Source: Crambe crambe (taxonomy: Eukaryota > Porifera > Demospongiae > Poecilosclerida > Crambeidae). From it: DNA of 64,000 nt. The stretch is taken from assembly GCA_963924555.1 (NCBI GenBank), contig OZ004584.1:3843001-3907000 (forward strand). Direction: 5' to 3'. Position 1 is the first letter of the stretch; each line of letters begins with the position of its first letter. Below, piece by piece: positions 54,301 through 63,689 of the stretch. Below the pieces are notes generated by a model that saw only the letters and a list, made by a program, of their open reading frames with translations, was not told where the DNA came from and did no database searches. The position numbers and the translations under genes are program-made.

Positions 54301-57300
54301 AGTCTTACCTCATGGATCTTGTCAGAACAGCAACTTTGACAAAAGTGCTATGTCATTCAGCTGTCAACGCGCCTCGGTTATTAGTTGCTAACGAGAGCAC
54401 GTGATCCGTTTCCAATCCCGTAAACCTCTTATATCTATGGTCAAAGTACTCCGTAATGACTAATGCGCATGCGCTAAATATCTAGGGCTATCGAGTAAAA
54501 ATTCCGTGAAATCATAAGTGACCGCGAAAATCACGAAATTAAAATCCCTCGAAAATATCTACCCATACGGTATGTACTTGTTGATCATTGAGCCCTTAGC
54601 AAACCCAAAACCTCAATGCTTTCATCTCCCTCCTCTCTCTCTCTCTCTCTAGCTCCTACAGTTACTTTCCTTTCCAAGCTTCCTGAGCTTACTCAGAGAA
54701 AAGTTGTGGAACTGATCTGGCACCTTCCCTCATTGAAGGGAATAGATCTGACACTTTTGAGTAGATGTGTCCTGTCTGGCGAGTTCAGTCTGCGTGTTAT
54801 GTTGTACATGGTTCAAATTATTCATCAAAAGTAAGAACCAGACTATAATTATGGAGAGGCTCACTCACTTACCTAATTTATTTTCAATCATCAGATTCAT
54901 GCGGGAGAGTTCAGCTGAATCAACGCTATCTTGCATTTCTCCTTATCTGAGCTTTATGCTGACACTCCTAGTAGGTGAGTCTCTGCTAACAAGAACAAAG
55001 ATAACCATCTGGATGGATTGGGAAGGGCAATGATAATGTTTGTGCCTAAACGTCGTAAATGCCAATGCAGGGCATCAGCTGAAGTGTCGAGGTCAAAGGG
55101 GGGGGGGGGCATGGGGTCCATGTAGATTTTGTCACTTAGCATGGAGGGGCTGGTCTTGTGGGTGAACGGGTACCAGTTAATAGGCCAAATCTAAGCCTAT
55201 GTACGTAGTTTAGCCAATACACTACTAGTTTGAAGCCCATGAAAACTCATAAAAATCTAGTAGACTTTTCATGTGTTGTACGCCATGAAACGTTAACTAG
55301 CCCATGAGAACTCGTGTAAAAATCTAGGGCCATGAAACATTAGCATGAGTGTATGTGAAAAAGAAATGAAAAGGCAATGAATAACCAATGAAAAATTATT
55401 TTGCATGTCATTTTCATGTCCTTTTCATGGCCACCATTGTATTTTCATGCTATTTTCAAAGTTTTCTTAGCAGTTATGGGGGAAGCAGGGTTTCATTTAG
55501 GATTATGCCCAAGTGGGCACAAAATGAAGGTTGAGCAAAATAAGGGGGCAAGCGTATCTGTGCACTTGCACGCGGAAAATTGTGACCTAACCACCCCCAC
55601 TTTTGCCTGGCCACACCCTTTTGGATAAACTGCTTGATGATATTAATTAACAATGACTCAATGGACATTACCTGCACATCATATCACCTATCAATATGTG
55701 TGCAGAGGAAGCTATACCAGCTCTAAGGACCTTCAGAGCTGGTACCTATTCCTGGAAATTCTGATTTATTCTTTGTAATGGCTCTTATCCTTGGGGGGCT
55801 CAGCCATGCTTATCTAACTAAGAATAGAAGGCTTGTTGTATTAACTATGTCATTTAGTTAAATCCCAAATGCCCACCCCAAATGAACCCTTGGGAGGATG
55901 TAGTGTTTACAACTAACAAAATTGTTATTCAACTGAACGACTAACTGACAAAAATCACAAGTAACTACAAAAATGCATTAAAGTGATCACTATAATTACA
56001 GAAGGAGAAGGGTTCCATAGATTGTATGTAATGGCCTACTACTTCTTAACTTCTTGCACATGCTCATTGTTGTCATATTGCACATGCTCAGTAACTAGTA
56101 GTCACAAAACAGTATCCATTTTTCATGATAGAACGAGTATTCGAGTCTTGAGTAACTTCATTTAAAAGCTAGTTCTACCCTTTCTCACGTCCAAGGACCT
56201 AGACGTGACAATTGGTGACCACTGTCAGGACTGAGCGGTGTAGCAGTTGATGTCAACTTGAGAACTGAAGTTGCTGGACTGTTTACAAACTAGAACCCGT
56301 TATGGCAAGTTATGTCTGAAAGGAAGCTTCACTTCATACTATGGTTACGGAGTTGGAAGCTCAGTTGGTCAGTGTTCATGCTACTGGAAAGGTATGTGCA
56401 AACCTAGCAAATACTACTTGTACAATTTCTCCATGTCCCTTCCTGTTTCAACAGCAGAGTGAGATATTTCATCTACTCTGACTGTAGCTTTGACTTGTGA
56501 GCCCCCCACAATCTCTGCCTCATTCTATGGGAACCCCTTCTACTGTTGTATTACTCTCACTATGATGCATGGTTACTGTGTAGTTGAGACACCACCCAAT
56601 GGACATCACTGCTGAAGTATGCCATCCACATTTGTCTGGTTTCTGTTGTCTGTAAACATTAACTGTTGTGATCACTGCTCTCATGTGCAAGTCATTGAGC
56701 TTCTTTCCATTTTGAACGACTTCTCCTTGACCCACCACTTGTATTCTGGTGACAGACATAGTTTCATAACTGACCATCAAAATACTGTGACTGGCTTGAT
56801 CTCCAGTTGCAAACAGTTGTAGAGTGCACATGCATACCTTCATCCTTATTTTTGGAGGTTCTTCATCACTGAAATCTGGGGGAAGTTTCTGCTTCATTGA
56901 TTCCATCTTGCTAGACTTGAGAGGAGAGCTTTGTGCACATAATATATCACAGCCAGCACACCATACAATGTGTATTGTGTCGGGCCCATACACCCTTAGG
57001 GTTCACCCCCTCTTCAGATGGTTATTTTCCCTCACAAAATGCTGAATGGAGTAAGAGAGACATAAGTGGTGAACAGCAGTGGCAGCAAGTTTTTATGATG
57101 AGCAGACAAATTGAAAGTGGAGTGATGTGGTTGGAGGTAGTAGTGATGATTCTGCTTGGTTCTATTTTCACTTTCCCCAAAGTTTTTGATTCTGGAGTGT
57201 TCTGGTGAAATGGCTCAAACATGGCTCGTATGATTATGTGCATTTTTGTTGTTAAATAATTATAGGATGTTAAGTGGATGAAAGTAAGTTAAATACTTCT

Positions 57301-60300
57301 TCTAATACTTTGCTACTGATGCTTGACAATCCTAACTAAGCCATTGACAAAGTTAGAAATCCTGGAAATTTCATAACCTACATTGGCTGAGCATGATCCT
57401 GTGTCATTTTATTACAGAACCCTAAAATGAAGAATACAACATTTCTAGGATTGTAATTGGCCAACTAGTAATTCAGAAGTATGCACCCTAGTCCTAGCCC
57501 TAACTCTATCCCTAGCCCTATCCCTAGCCCTGTGAGGTTGTACTCACTGATATGAGAGAACATTTGGGATTTAGAAGGTATGTTTAGGACTTTGAAGGTT
57601 GTCTTTGGAACATTTGGGAGTTTATCTTTGCAGAGAGATTATTTCTATTATCAGAAGGCCCTTTATCAGAGTTATATTTGTGTTTGCAGAGGGAGAAGGG
57701 AATTAACCAATAATAGAAATGACTACATTATTGTACAAGTAAAGGAAAAAATATATTTGTTTTAAAGAGAAGTAGCAATGGCTGTGTACGGTTCAAAAAA
57801 AGTTCAGCAGCAAGGGAGTGAACTTCATTGAGGTAACCCCGTTCCCATCACCAATATGCAATATTACCAAAACTACGAGCTAACTATTCCTACTTCACTC
57901 CCTTTATATCATCTTGGCCTGTCATGGGAGTGAAGTAGGAATAGTTGTAAGGTTTACTTGACTGAAGTTCGCTCCCTTGTTACTAAACTTTTTTGAACCG
58001 CACACAGCCATCTCTACTTCTCTTTTTTATTTAGAATATTTTTTCCTGCCTTTTTCGATAATGTATCTAGAATAATTATAGTCTCAGAGATACTCATTAC
58101 TTTGTAACTATTTGTTTATTTTATTATAGGCAGCTGGCTGCTGTGATCCTCCTATATATCCATCCCAAGTATGTATTGTAGCTATGTAGTTCATTGGAGG
58201 TTTCATCATATTGTGAGCCGAAATGAATCTGATCTGGAAGGATGAATGCTGATGGAGCTCGTATCTATACATTGTCATTGACCATAATTTCTAAAGGCAT
58301 TTACATTTACATGTACGTTGTGTACTTGATTAGTGTTGCATCAAGGTTTGATTCATAACCAACTATTTTTTGAGTTAAAGGTAGTGTGGTATAAAAATCA
58401 TTTGAATGAACCATTTCTGAAATAATGACGTGAAAGATGATGAACGACCAGATGAAAACGGCGATCTTAGAAATCGCTGTAAATGACACTGGGCTCTAGT
58501 GAGCGTGGTGAACATGAGATAGCCTTGTTCCCAGGCCTTCCTCTCTATCTCATGAAGTAAAAGTATTGTGCAGGAGGAAAAGAAGAAGAGGAAATTAATT
58601 GGTAGTGGGCATAATGGAACTGTACCATGACAATGAATGCACATTAGTAGAGCTGCATACACTCTTAAGTTGCCCTTCTCTCGGGGAGTCACTCCTGCTC
58701 AAAACAGTCGAGGATAAACTGTCAATGACTCTTATCTATGGTAGTTTGTTGCAGACTAGCCTACACTGGCTGTAGTAAGCTAGCTAGCTAGCTACTAAGG
58801 CTTTATTATGACTGGACTGTAGCAGGAATTGCAGTCTCAAGCTAAACTCTGCCAGGAGAATGATCCAACTGGATAGTAGTACTGAAGAATGGATTGAATA
58901 TGATCGCCCAAACTGTAGTTAGTGCGCATGATCACGTACATGGGCAGTGCAGAGCATTTACATCGACACTGCCCACCAATTAAGTCCTACCTCCTTTCTA
59001 CCCTCATGTGATAACTTCCTCTCTCTTTCTTCTTTTACTTCCTCTCTCTTTCTTCTTTTCCTCCTGCTCAATACTTTAACTGGGAACGAGGAACGAGGTT
59101 AAGTATGTGGCTTTGATTCAACTTTGATTGTTTACACTACTTGTACAGGTCATTATTGGTTCCCTGTGACAAGGGGTGTAGTAGATAGGATAATGTACAA
59201 TTGAAAGAGAAACCTTAAATCTAATAGATAGTGATAACTGGCTGGGAATCAGGGCGGCAAGTTTTTTGGCACACTGAAAGTTGTTGAAATGTACTCTTGT
59301 GATATCAGGAAGTCAGTCAGTGGAAACATACTTTTAAAACAAATGTAGAGTAATGTACGTGTATAGGGATGGCTGTAATGGAACAAGGATGGGATACAGA
59401 GTGCTAGTGCACTCTCTGATAACACCTGCTCCTAAAAGGCCTAGTACTTGTGTCAGTGTTCTGAAACAATGTGAAAGTTCCATCTTCCCTAATACTCTCT
59501 GATAACACCTGCTCCTAAAAGGCCTAGTACTTGTGTCAGTGTTCTGAAACAATGTGAAAGTTCCATCTTCCCTAATGTGCATAGTAGGGTATGTCATCAT
59601 TCAATTCCTCTATGTCATAAATATCATCTTGTGCACTCATTTTGAATCAAGTTCCACGCTTCACAATCGGCTGATCTTCACTCAGTGGAATCTCCCCCTC
59701 CCTTTTAAAAAGCTGAAGAGCTGCATTTGGGCCTGTGATTGCTCTAATTGTTCGGGTTTTATCTTGACTTTGAATATTAAGTCTTGGGGAGTCAAGTCAT
59801 AACCAGTGGTTGGTTGATGCTTTAGTGCTTAATATTTTGGCCTGACAAAGACTTGTGATAACTCTATTTCTTGTTTATTTTATATTGAAGGTTATAACAA
59901 GGATCAGACACCATCCAGACCTGATGCAGGAATGTTAGTAAGAAAGTATTTTTACCTGTGAGTGTTATACATAAGTTCCTGTGATTTTCTGTTGTAGAGA
60001 TCAAGACACGAATCAATCTTGGATTGCCGTCACTCAGAAACATAACCTCAATATCTGTGCAGAGGATTATATTGAAATCCATAAGGTAAAGGGTTAGCTA
60101 TAATGATGCTCCATTGTAACATGGTATATAGTGTACAATATGATTTTATATTATGTGCCATAATCTAGATATGGTCAACAAAATTAATGGTACCACTTCA
60201 GTATCCTTTATGCAGCGAGCGAGCACAGCAAGCAAGCTGACTTTCAGGTCATGACTCATTGAAATTGTAAATATATATATCTATGTCTACACTCCAAAAT

Positions 60301-61539
60301 GCCCCAGACATATGTACTTGGCACAGCGAGCAAGCTGACTCTCAGGTCATGACTCATTGAAGTTATAAATATATATGTCTATGTCTACACTCCAAAATGC
60401 CCCTGGTAGTGAGAGCTTGATTTTAGGCGCTTGGCTTATCTAAGTGTTTGTGGTAAGCATTTACAGCTTTCTATGTATGGAGCTTTCAGGTTGGAACCAC
60501 TAATGACTCTGTCTCTGACAGCAATATCAAGCACTGGAGACTATCAGCTACTTTACTTACTTGCTTACTGTCAAATGCAGCACATTGCTATAGTAGTAGT
60601 TGTAGAGGCTCTACAGTCTTATCTAAGTGCTTTGTTACATATAAACTAAACAACATAATCTTCTAAAGAGTTGAAGCACTGCTTGCTCGCTCGCTGTCAA
60701 ATGTTGCACTAGTTATTACTGAAGTTATTTTTGTTAGCTAGATTGTGTGTGAATGTCTGATGTCCAGCTCCATATCTTCCTGTGTCCTGCTGTGTTTAGA
60801 AAAGGCACTGCTTGAATTGATGGTATGTTAAGTAATTATACATCAAAGACAACCACAGTACTCCATACTCTGAAATCATTGCCTTTTGGGAAGGATTCTA
60901 TTCCTTTAGAAACCACTATATTTACCATACATGTACCCTTTGTATTATGGATAAGCAATTTCGTAGGAAAAAAAACATTGACAGTTTTCTTGTTCAGCTA
61001 TTTTAATGAAGTTATCACTTGTGGGTTGTGACGTATCCTGCCCACGCATGATTGCTAGTGAGATTAACTCCAGAACTACTAGCAGCAGAGACAAAGTACT
61101 ACCGTACTCACGCATTATTAGGCGTATGTGCTTATATCTCCACAGGAAGCAAACCACCGCTTAACGAGTATGCGCCTAATAGCGAGATGGATAATTTAAT
61201 TTTGGTGGGCATTAATTAGAGTACCGCATGAAGCGGGCGTGAAGAACCAGCAGTAAGTGGCAGTTCCGTGCAGAAACACACTTTTAAGTGAGGTAAGCTT
61301 AGCAAAGAGTTGCTAAACCAGTAAGAAAACGAAGATAAGCAGAAGTAAGGAGCACTCAACAAAGGGTAGTTAGTGCAGCAAGAAAACTAGCGCCTAACAA
61401 TGAATGTGCGCTTATTAACGAGATGCGCCTAATAACGCGCGAGTACGGTATAGGACTAGAACATGTAACAAGAATGAAGGGATAAGATTTCATGACCATT
61501 TTATTTTCAATACTTCAGATGACATGCCTCGATCTATAA
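48358..61539 (+). CDS. TEX10: TEX10 / Ipi1-like ribosome-biogenesis protein (exons 1-5 firm, 6-9 tentative)
   Basis: TEX10 works in the nucleus with PELP1, WDR18, LAS1L, NOL9 and SENP3 in ITS2 processing of the 60S subunit. Exons: 48358-48573, 48874-50242, 50340-50504, 54653-54830, 54895-54974; tentative 59891-59933, 59998-60085, 60742-60822, 61519-61539. Phases agree throughout (746 residues plus stop; human about 929). The N-terminus is basic (MPSHRAKKGQGKRSKLK, DFQKRKKKLGKGK), then come armadillo/HEAT-like helices with LTQIKHYNLSIRHDALIGLK and ISEKIQLDSLKVLEIYLQCYP, matching human TEX10. Exon 4 (VELIWHLPSLKGIDLTLLSR) matches human LVQLVYFLPSLPADLLSRLSR. The first ATG in good context is 48358. 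The exon 3 acceptor is uncertain: phase forces 50340 rather than the nearer AG at 50322. Intron 3 carries a HIRAN transposon and intron 5 is full of repeats. The short C-terminus is the weak part. Confidence 0.85.
50505..50721. other. TEX10 intron 3, part left of the transposon
   Basis: Starts with a consensus GTAAGT donor at 50505. No other feature seen before the transposon begins at 50722. Confidence 0.6.
50875..51855 (+). CDS. HIRAN domain fused to Ulp1/SENP-like C48 cysteine peptidase
   Basis: A 326-residue intact ORF. Residues 11-103 are a HIRAN domain (RGFHVYREIW, EVLPCTREVNNLHDPFSVA, IIVGHVPRKVS). Residues 120-150 form an acidic linker with a KKRK nuclear-signal-like motif. Residues about 175-320 are a Ulp1-type peptidase of the kind common in transposons: LNDKHVNAAQLLLHKQYPSI, then His225 (SNHWIVAS), Asp243 (IYDSLY), Gln276 and Cys282 (PKQKGARDCGLFSIA), the complete set expected of the family. 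C48 enzymes cleave SUMO or similar conjugates. It is transcribed toward the transposase gene. Substrate and role in transposition are unknown. The ATG at 50875 is the first in the ORF, about 150 bp inside the left end. Confidence 0.9.
   Translation: MTSFSYPSMVRGFHVYREIWEAAEGEVLPCTREVNNLHDPFSVAVKKDSIIVGHVPRKVSAIICSLFLRRGGSIMCRVTGSKRYSADLPQGGLEIPAILTFTGDPTRVEKIKNLLKVVTVMEEKSDVKNPGNDNSDENESKKRKIDDVDTNSQWVSIERLTLTIGDKQDILEGSELNDKHVNAAQLLLHKQYPSIRGLCSTLKPEVMVGGWVRGYVQIFHSRSNHWIVASTIGCEDGEVNIYDSLYTDVDSTIRSSIEKIFAPSKLKFTVPNSPKQKGARDCGLFSIAIATFLVLGKDPNTMNFDQSQMRAHLISCFDKANLTNFS
51907..53319 (-). CDS. pogo/Tigger-like DD35D transposase (large HIRAN element)
   Basis: A 470-residue intact ORF starting with ATG (MALYKYFKPAALP). 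Residues 48-90 look like an N-terminal helix-turn-helix (KLTIAKYASEHGVARSVRKF). An AT-hook-like KKRGRPP is at 112-118. The catalytic core has Asp231 (NWDQT), Asp348 (LFDVF) and Asp384 (QPLDL), spacing DD35D. Conserved stretches DDKRQITAVFACSLTGKFLP and NHWSNEITMKEYI align with the small-element transposase. The last residues (SYSRYIKVGIDFNE) differ and may be read-through into non-conserved sequence. A nested element begins 14 bp upstream of the ATG and probably separates the gene from its promoter. Confidence 0.9.
   Translation of the reverse strand: MALYKYFKPAALPLSSSVPAETVKEVNQQVRKVQEKGKKRGEYLKISQKDKLTIAKYASEHGVARSVRKFKDKNVKDSSVRDWKRLYEDEIKKKSKMAVAGKEVVISSLPTKKRGRPPLLGEKCDSYLKELIQLMRSRGAAIGTSIVAGIGRGVLLKHDKASLEEFGGTVRLTKDWAKNVLRRMGYTKRRANSKLKVFSADFKAIKQQFLIDIKSVVVMEEIPEALILNWDQTAMKIVPSSSWTMEKKGTKRVEIAAIDDKRQITAVFACSLTGKFLPMQLIYKGTTSRCLPKNVPFPPSWHITCSENHWSNEITMKEYIKHIILPYVIETRKQLKLSSDYPALILFDVFKGQCTEDIFTLLQENNIFYVLVPANTTDKLQPLDLSVNKPAKDYMKQKFQGWYGNVICKQLEDKVEEEVDMRLSLMKPLVAKWTIDLFDYLSSRPDIIINGFRAAGSYSRYIKVGIDFNE
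53333..54438. mobile_element. Nested non-autonomous element with 8-bp target duplication
   Basis: The termini are inverted repeats beginning CATAGATATAAGAGGTTT and containing GGGATTGGAAACG. The element is flanked by the 8-bp direct repeat GGTCAAAG (53325-53332, 54439-54446). It is 1.1 kb with no convincing ORF. An 8-bp duplication fits the hAT or P superfamilies. It lies inside the large HIRAN transposon, so it is younger. A sister is at 8423-9636. Confidence 0.85.
55486..55892. mobile_element. CAGGG-ended element, about 407 bp
   Basis: The left end CAGGGTTTCATTTAGG and the right end CCCCAAATGAACCCTTG are imperfect inverted repeats. Flanks GGAAG and GGAGG differ by one base, consistent with a decayed 5-bp duplication. 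Confidence 0.6.
57764..58027. mobile_element. MITE with about 70-bp inverted repeats
   Basis: The left arm AAGAGAAGTAG...GGCTGTGTACGGTTCAAAAA and AGCAAGGGAGTGAACTTCA is inverted at 57953-58027. A second small inverted pair (GGAGTGAAGTAGGAATAGTT) lies inside. A one-armed relative is at 16985. Confidence 0.8.
58170..58500. repeat. Dispersed repeat, copy 2 (partner 17090-17400)
   Basis: Collinear with the integrin A intron 1 copy over about 330 bp, with many indels. In both places it follows the GGCTGTGT...GGTTCAAAA sequence, so the two form one family. Confidence 0.7.
59411..59576. repeat. 83-bp tandem duplication
   Basis: Two essentially identical units starting ACTCTCTGATAACACCTGCT, 83 bp apart. 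They inflate a minus frame (59334-59600) that is not a gene. Confidence 0.9.
60211..60711. repeat. GCGAGCGAG-edged repeat, full copy in reverse
   Basis: Read on the minus strand it follows the family order: AGTGCAACATTTGACAGCGA, CTTTAGAAGATT, the AAAGCTGTAAATGCTTACCA block, GGGGCATTTTGGAGTGTAGA and TTCAATGAGTCATGACCTGA. The right-hand end block is present twice. It lies in tentative intron 7 of TEX10. Confidence 0.75.
61102..61448. mobile_element. 347-bp MITE with CCGTA termini
   Basis: Inverted ends start CCGTACTCRCGCRTTATTAG and extend for about 30 bp with mismatches, flanked by TA. A further CGCCTAATAACG-type block repeats inside. No ORF. It lies in the tentative last intron of TEX10. Confidence 0.75.
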
Positions 61540-62267
61540 AAGCTGGAGACAGCTTACAATAAAATTATAGAAGCCTGCAATTTACTGCTATAAGGTCCCT
61601 CTGTAAAAAATTTTTCATTTGCATGGAAAATATGGGCCCAATCTTGTGTTTGGTTCCAAAGCTAGAGTATTAAGGGAACTCCATTCCAGCAGTGCCTGTG
61701 CTTTAGTGAGCCCACACAATCTCAGTAAGCCACACTTGCCAAGATTTGTAATTCACCTGTCATCAAGATGAAGTTATGATAGTGAGGCTGCTACAAAGCT
61801 ATATTATGTGTAGGTTGAATTTTAATCATTTATGGCAAGGATTGTCACACACAGTTGCTGGCACAGGTAAAGGTCATTGATTATTTGTGGCTATAAGAAA
61901 AGAAAATGGCGTCCAGCCTATCAGTGTTTTTTATTTGAGATAAAGTTCTGGAGTTCCTGTAAGAGCAGAAATAATGTAGGTTACAATCTTTCTAAGTTTA
62001 TCTTTCTTTCCAAGGGCAACCGCATACTAAGTACATACTATGTACACATGATTGGAAACCTGCCCCCACATGCACATATGGCAATGTTTCCAAGAGGAAA
62101 TTGACATTGAACCTTTGACTGTTGAGGTCATCACTACAATGTTAGGATGAATGGACATAGAACATATTTCTAATAGATTTTCATGCAAAAGTTTAGTATA
62201 TACTTATCCCCAAAGAGACCATTCAATGCCTGCTAATAATTTCACTATGACCAGAACATGCATTTTG
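61540..62267. other. Downstream of TEX10: nothing recognised
   Basis: No exon, element edge or repeat unit stands out. A 75-residue plus frame at 61877-62104 looks like chance. The TEX10 3'UTR would be here if the last exon is right. Confidence 0.5.
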
Positions 62268-63689
62268 CCTCGGCACTTTGCACAGTGCTGGAATAATTGG
62301 CGAGCGAGCGAAGCCCCACACTAATTGGTCAAAATGGAAAATTGCGATATTTATGTTACACGTACGTCACTCAAAATGCGCATGCGCATGAAATAGCTAC
62401 TAAGCAACGTCATAATAAGCAATCATTTTCGTTAAGCTTGAAGTTGAAACACTATTGTAGCGAGTATTATGGAACCCAGAGAACCAGAAAACAAGCGAAG
62501 GAGGGCCCCAGAACACCCTCTAGAAACTGACCAGCAAAGAAGAGCGAGACCTCATGAAAGAAATGAAAGAGACAGAGCTAGAAGGAGAACAGAGTCAAAG
62601 GAACAGAGAAAAACAAGACTAGCAAAGAAATGCGACAGATAGAGCCAGGAGGAGGGAATGTACAGAGTCAGCAGAAGATAATGCTGCAAGAGCAGAGCAA
62701 ATGCACCATACTCATCTCTGTGCTTCTCCATCACAAAGTTGTACATTCCTAGAATTATGACATCATGTTAGGAGCAGACGTAATGAGAGCCAGAAGGAGA
62801 GCAGAGTCAGCAGAACTCAGAGCTGCCAGATTAGAGCATATGAGGGCTCATTATTTGAGAGACTAGCTACTGAGTCTGAACAGGAGTGGTAGCCTGGGTT
62901 CAGAGAAGACACTCTAATGCTAACTGGGAATGCACCAAGTCAGTTAACAACGTGAATAGCTAGATATCGAAAGTCACTGTTGGGGCTATATAATCATAAG
63001 TGAGGGAGGAGCACATTGAAATGACCACTGGCTGCTTGCTCGCCCAACTAATGCTATACGAGCATCTCTAGTCTATGATGTTTGTGGTATGTATGTACGT
63101 CTTAATAGTAGTGCACTGCGTGTTCATGCACCCACAGTAATACACTTTTTTAAAAAATTGAGTGGGCCAGAAACAGCACAGAGAATGGACCAAGAGAGAG
63201 TGAAAAAGTGATGCAGAGACAACAGTCTAGGCGAATTTGTGAACATTTCAACAAGGTAGTGCACAATTAGTAGCCAAAGCCAAGAGCACTGTGAGAACAC
63301 TGACTACATACCAGAAAGCAGAAGCAGCAGAGATGACCACACATCATGTCAGATGATCAGCCAGACATCAGGAAAGGGAGAGATCATGTGTGGAAGTAAA
63401 CATTTGAGAATCCAATCAGAGAGCACCCAATGAGTATACTGGCATCACTTTTAGACACACAAACATGTCAGATGATCAGGAAAATGAGATCAAGGACTGT
63501 GCATGGAAGTGAACATTTGAGAAGCCAATCTGAGGGCACTGACCAGTGAATATATCCCTTCTAGACACACAAACAAGTTGTAATTCATCACAGTACATGC
63601 ATAAGCCCAGACCCTTCGAAAACTTGGCTAGAATTTACAACAGCATAAGACATTACCTAATATTTCCATATAGCTACCAGTGCCGAGGC
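62268..63689 (+). mobile_element. Element with TGCCTCGGCACT / AGTGCCGAGGCA ends
   Basis: Inverted 12-bp ends bound about 1.42 kb. Inside is a degenerate reading region rich in Arg-Glu repeats, at 62468-62640 and again near 62780-62860. The right third is shared with the short element at 35803-36266. Target duplication not clear. Class uncertain; Arg-rich repeats of this kind occur at the start of some Helitron-type proteins. Confidence 0.55.
62468..62641 (+). CDS. Arg/Glu-rich repeat protein fragment of the 62268-63689 element
   Basis: From an ATG at 62468 the frame reads MEPREPENKRRRAPEHPLET, then RARRRTESKEQRKTRLA and a stop. A second block near 62780 reads RARRRAESAELRAARLEHMR. The shared RARRR-ES-E-R-ARL pattern shows a repeated charged motif known from mobile-element proteins of animals. 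It is truncated and interrupted. Confidence 0.4.

Larger units (their letters stand above)
50722..54570. mobile_element. HIRAN-Ulp1-carrying pogo/Tigger-like DNA transposon, large form
   Basis: It is bounded by inverted repeats of about 37 bp starting CCGTATGGGTAGATATTTTC, with two or three mismatches, and flanked by TA on each side. It is 3.85 kb including a nested 1.1-kb insertion (53333-54438), so originally about 2.7 kb. It carries a HIRAN-C48 peptidase gene (plus) and a transposase gene (minus), stop codons 51 bp apart. It occupies most of intron 3 of TEX10. Both ORFs are intact. Confidence 0.92.
54975..59890. other. TEX10 intron 5 (tentative): repeats and unassigned frames
   Basis: If exon 6 is correct, this 4.9-kb stretch is intronic. 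It holds a CAGGG element (55486-55892), an inverted-repeat element with dispersed repeat (57764-58500), CCTAGCC-rich sequence near 57485-57532, a 23-bp duplication near 59026-59072 and an 83-bp tandem duplication. A minus frame of 157 residues (56520-56993) has no domain I recognise. Confidence 0.45.

Noticed and set aside
56030-56260. Possible LTR end followed by a TGGTGACC primer-site-like sequence
   Set aside because: No second LTR, no recognisable element genes nearby; the resemblance is too short to call an element.
56520-56993. 157-residue minus-strand frame
   Set aside because: Long for this region, but no domain, splice partner or homolog recognised; kept only as an unassigned frame.
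57485-57532. Telomere-like CCTAGCC / CCTA-rich stretch
   Set aside because: Irregular and under 50 bp; no sign of an interstitial telomere array.
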